DNA of 35,820 nt, taken from the NCBI GenBank assembly GCA_900541135.1, contig UQIG01000022.1, forward strand, positions 1 to 35,820, read 5' to 3'. Below the pieces are notes generated by a model. It searched no databases. It worked only from the letters and a program-made list of their open reading frames with translations, and was not told where the DNA came from. A program made the translations under genes and the position numbers. The stretch comes from an uncultured Collinsella sp. (lineage in GTDB: Bacteria > Actinomycetota > Coriobacteriia > Coriobacteriales > Coriobacteriaceae). Below, one piece after another: positions 31,888 through 35,820 of this stretch. Position 1 is the stretch's first letter. Each line of letters begins with the position of its first letter.

Positions 31888-33988
31888 CGATGAGGAAAAA
31901 GACCAGGTACGCGCTGCGTCTGACCTGGTTGCCATCGTGCAGGAAACGGTCGAGCTCAAGCCTCGCGGCCATGAGTTTTGGGGATGCTGCCCCTTCCATG
32001 GCGAGAAGACGCCGTCCTTCCACATTATCCCCGCCACGCAGGTGTGGCATTGCTTTGGTTGCGGCGAGGGTGGCGACGTTTTCACGTATATCATGAAGCG
32101 CGAGAACCTGAGCTTTCCCGAGTCAATCCGTTATTTGGCCGATCGCGCAGGTATTGAGCTGCATGACACCGGAGATCGCCGCGAGCGGGGTACCAAGCGT
32201 GCCCGCATCTACGATTTGTGCGCCGAGACCGCCCAGTTCTACCACACCATGCTCATGCGCGGTAAGGACGGCCGTCCGCGTGAGTACTTTGCCAGCCGCG
32301 GCATGGGTGGCGACGTCTGCCGCCGCTACTGCCTGGGCTTTGCGCCGGGTCGCAACGCGCTGGTATCGCACCTGTCCCAGGCGGGTTTTACCCCGCAGGA
32401 GATGATCGACGCCAACGTTGCCGTGAGCCGCGCGCGCGGGCAGCTCGCCGACCGCTTCTACGACCGTGTGATGTTTCCTATCTTTGACGAGCAGGGCCAC
32501 AACATTGCCTTTGGTGGTCGCATCATGGGTGACGGCCAACCCAAGTACCTCAATACCGCCGAGACGAGCGTGTTTCATAAAAAGCGAAACCTCTACGGCT
32601 TTAATTGGGCCAAGGAGTTTATCGTTGCGCAGGATACCGCCATCGTGGTAGAGGGCTATACCGACTGCATCGCCTGTTGGGAAGCGGGGATTAAAAACGT
32701 TGTCGCCACGCTGGGCACCGCTCTCACGGAGCATCACGTCAAGACGCTTACTCGCTTTGCCAAGCGCATCGTGTATATGTTTGACGGCGATGTCGCCGGT
32801 CAAAAGGCCGCCCGTCGCGCGATTCAGTTTATCGAGCAGGATTCTATGGACCTGCGCTGCGTGGTGCTCCCCGACGGCAACGACCCCATGGAGTTCATCA
32901 CCGCGCATGGTGGCGAGGCGTTGCAGGCGCGTATCGACGCTGCCGAGCCGCTTATGGACTTTGTTTACCGTTCGCTGCAGGAGTCGAGCGACATCACCAC
33001 GCCGGGCGGTCGCGCCAAGGCGCTCGAGGATTTGCTGACGCTTATCTATCCGTTGCGCAACAGCTATATGATCGACACGTACTTTATCCAGATTGCCGAC
33101 CTGTTGGGTTTGGATCTGGAGACCGTGCGTGCGAGCTCAGGCCGTGTGTTTCGTGATGTCGCCAAGCGCGAAGATGCGGAACGCCGCCGTGAGCAGAACT
33201 ATGAGCGCCAGCGGGCACAGGCTGAGCGGTCCGGTAGCGCGGGCGGTCGGACGTCGGGTTCTCGCGATGCCGGTCGCGGTGCTTGGGCATCGGGCGCTAC
33301 GCCGCCGGTGTCCGCGCCGGTCGAAGAAGAGCCGTACGACTACGTCCCGCTCGATGCCTACGGTGCCGCGCCCGTGGAGGTCGTCGACGATCTTCCGCCG
33401 ATCGATGTGCCTGATGGTATGGGCGCTGTGCCTGTGCCTGATAGTTCGAACGCACCGGCTGCGGCGGCGCCGATGGTTCTTACCGATCTAGAGCGCAAGT
33501 CCTTGGCAGGGGAGCGCGAGCTGTTGACGATGCTTACGAGCTACCCCGACCTGTTCCGCACGTACGCCGACCGCATCTGCTCCATCGAGTGGGTCGACCC
33601 ACGTCACGAGTCCATCGCATGGGCCGTTCTGGCAACGCCGCCGGGAACCGATCCTGCAGCCTGCATGGATGCGGCACGCTCGGTGTGTCCCGAGGCGGCA
33701 ACGCTTGTGAGTGCCGGGCGCATCTCGGCGACGAGCAAGCACCCCACCGAGACGAACATCGTGTTTATGCTCGATACGCTCGAGCTCTACACCATCAAGC
33801 GCCGCATGCGTGCCGCACAGGCCAAGCTGCGACAGGACCGTTCGCTCGATGATGAGGCCCGTCGCGCGCTGACCGTGCAGGCCGCGCAGGATTCGCAGCG
33901 TCAACGCGAGCTGCAAAAGTCGATCGGCGGCGTGGCGGACCCGTTCCGTTTGATTGGTTTGGAGACCGCAGGAACCGAACAGGCCTAG
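31880..33988 (+). CDS. dnaG: DNA primase
   Basis: DnaG synthesises RNA primers at the replication fork; 702 residues. GTG 31880 follows AGGGGG and lies inside the end of ribF. The CHC2 zinc finger (about 32-65) reads CCPFHGEKTPSF...HCFGCGEGGD. The catalytic core and TOPRIM domain show VVEGYTDCI (E258) and MFDGDVAGQ (D302, D304). A disordered Ala/Pro/Asp-rich linker (about 435-530) precedes the C-terminal helicase-binding domain. The gene is intact; its overlap with ribF ties primase synthesis to the nusA-infB operon. Confidence 0.96.
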   Translation: MISDEEKDQVRAASDLVAIVQETVELKPRGHEFWGCCPFHGEKTPSFHIIPATQVWHCFGCGEGGDVFTYIMKRENLSFPESIRYLADRAGIELHDTGDRRERGTKRARIYDLCAETAQFYHTMLMRGKDGRPREYFASRGMGGDVCRRYCLGFAPGRNALVSHLSQAGFTPQEMIDANVAVSRARGQLADRFYDRVMFPIFDEQGHNIAFGGRIMGDGQPKYLNTAETSVFHKKRNLYGFNWAKEFIVAQDTAIVVEGYTDCIACWEAGIKNVVATLGTALTEHHVKTLTRFAKRIVYMFDGDVAGQKAARRAIQFIEQDSMDLRCVVLPDGNDPMEFITAHGGEALQARIDAAEPLMDFVYRSLQESSDITTPGGRAKALEDLLTLIYPLRNSYMIDTYFIQIADLLGLDLETVRASSGRVFRDVAKREDAERRREQNYERQRAQAERSGSAGGRTSGSRDAGRGAWASGATPPVSAPVEEEPYDYVPLDAYGAAPVEVVDDLPPIDVPDGMGAVPVPDSSNAPAAAAPMVLTDLERKSLAGERELLTMLTSYPDLFRTYADRICSIEWVDPRHESIAWAVLATPPGTDPAACMDAARSVCPEAATLVSAGRISATSKHPTETNIVFMLDTLELYTIKRRMRAAQAKLRQDRSLDDEARRALTVQAAQDSQRQRELQKSIGGVADPFRLIGLETAGTEQA

Positions 33989-34098
33989 ATGTTGTGTTCA
34001 ACCAGCGTATTCTCGCCTATATCCAGTCCTCTTTTTGGGTATAGACGTCAATGTGTGTGCTAAAGTATTGAGTCCTGTGGACTATGAAGGGAGAATCT

Positions 34099-35448
<1,350 letters not shown>

Positions 35449-35457
35449 TCAAGCAAG

Positions 35458-35493
35458 AAGCGCCCTCAAGCACATCTGCTTGGGGGCGCTTTC
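35458..35493 (+). terminator. Terminator after rpoD
   Basis: A 15-bp stem with one wobble pair (35458-35472 with 35477-35491), loop CATC, and a short T tail. It starts 10 bp after the rpoD stop. Confidence 0.75.
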
Positions 35494-35497
35494 ATGT

Positions 35498-35551
35498 AGT
35501 CGTTGGGGACGTTCTTGAATGACTAGTCGTTCAGGAACGTCCCCAACGACT
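35498..35551. repeat. 54-bp abutting palindrome
   Basis: Two 27-bp arms, 35498-35524 and 35525-35551, are complementary with only two mismatches and no spacer. Each contains CGTTGGGGACGTTC or its complement. It lies between the rpoD terminator and the tRNA promoter, and may be a REP-like element. Confidence 0.75.
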
Positions 35552-35578
35552 GGGTCGGAAAATTTCTTAAAAAAGTTC

Positions 35579-35606
35579 TTGCCCTAAGCTGATTCGTCCG
35601 TATAAT
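35579..35606 (+). promoter_or_regulatory. tRNA-Asn promoter
   Basis: TTGCCC (35579-35584), a 16-bp spacer and consensus TATAAT (35601-35606). The A-rich TAAAAAAGTTCTT just upstream may act as an UP element. The first tRNA starts 31 bp downstream. Confidence 0.7.
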
Positions 35607-35636
35607 AAACTTCGTTGCTTGAGAGCACGCACCTAT

Positions 35637-35711
35637 TCCTCGGTAGCTCAATGGTAGAGCACGCGGCTGTTAACCGCGCTGTTGTAGGTTCGAGTCCTAC
35701 CCGGGGAGCCA
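35637..35711 (+). tRNA. tRNA-Asn (GTT)
   Basis: A 75-nt cloverleaf with acceptor stem TCCTCGG/CCGGGGA, discriminator G and encoded CCA. The anticodon loop CTGTTAA within the GCGG/CCGC stem gives anticodon GTT. The T-arm is GTAGG-TTCGAGT-CCTAC. Confidence 0.97.
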
Positions 35712-35720
35712 GAATTTTCC

Positions 35721-35740
35721 AGCCCTTTCCGTTGGGCTTT
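35721..35740 (+). terminator. Small hairpin between the two tRNAs
   Basis: AGCCC (35721-35725) pairs with GGGCT (35734-35738), followed by a short T run, within the 33-bp spacer. It may be a weak terminator or processing signal. Confidence 0.35.
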
Positions 35741-35744
35741 AAAT

Positions 35745-35819
35745 TCCTCGGTAGCTCAATGGTAGAGCACGCGGCTGTTAACCGCGCTGTTGTAGGTTCG
35801 AGTCCTACCCGGGGAGCCA
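35745..35819 (+). tRNA. tRNA-Asn (GTT), second identical copy
   Basis: Base-for-base identical to the copy 108 bp upstream, including the encoded CCA. The window ends one base after it, so further copies may follow on the chromosome. Confidence 0.97.
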
Positions 35820-35820
35820 G

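Overview
This 35.8 kb window looks like a complete assembly contig from a high-GC Gram-positive bacterium of the class Coriobacteriia. Collinsella or a close relative is my best guess, inferred from codon use, the gut-type sucrose PTS locus and the rimP-nusA-infB...dnaG-rpoD layout; I could not run a taxonomic search. The first 30 bases are not biological: they match the end of the Illumina Nextera transposon adapter. The last base lies one nucleotide beyond the second of two identical tRNA-Asn genes, a typical repeat-induced contig break. Every protein gene except one (a ModE-like regulator) is on the + strand.

Region by region: (a) 33-1575 is a two-gene RloA/RloB (AbiL-like) anti-phage pair whose ATPase is cut by the contig start. 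(b) 1920-13015 is an exopolysaccharide operon in the Gram-positive Pel order (pelD, pelE, DUF2194/PelA-type deacetylase, pelF, pelG), followed in tight overlap by a CotH-kinase lipoprotein, a VTC-type polyphosphate polymerase domain protein and a DUF4956 membrane protein. PelD carries an N-terminal SDR-like domain and a degenerate GGDEF domain that keeps the RxxD c-di-GMP site. (c) 13253-17466 is a sucrose or fructoside cassette: LacI repressor, PTS EIIBC and GH32 hydrolase, with matching operators. (d) 17563-19026 holds a Cys/Met-metabolism PLP-fold protein that seems to lack its catalytic lysine, convergent with a sensor-less ModE-type regulator. (e) 19211-23669 holds guaB and leuS. (f) 23821-35448 is the translation/transcription/replication block rimP-nusA-infB-rbfA-nrnA-truB-ribF-dnaG-rpoD. 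(g) The end carries two tRNA-Asn genes.

The most notable signal is in the Pel locus. Three of its eight genes (pelE, cotH, DUF4956) are each interrupted by one in-frame stop codon (TAG, TGA, TAG) with perfectly conserved reading frame on both sides and no frameshift. Each is one G:C-to-A:T transition away from a sensible codon. Either this Pel locus has been switched off recently by several point mutations, or these stops are read through. The appended CotH/VTC/DUF4956 module itself suggests a phosphate-linked modification or accessory step tied to Pel, which I infer and cannot prove.

Intergenic DNA is unusually structured. Two loci share a conserved core of about 55 bp enclosed by complementary arms that differ in sequence but keep pairing. 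A 119-bp nested inverted repeat sits in the leuS leader. A clear promoter is followed within about 60 bp by an intrinsic terminator ahead of rimP-nusA, a candidate attenuator. Two further long palindromes lie at 18557-18629 and 35498-35551.
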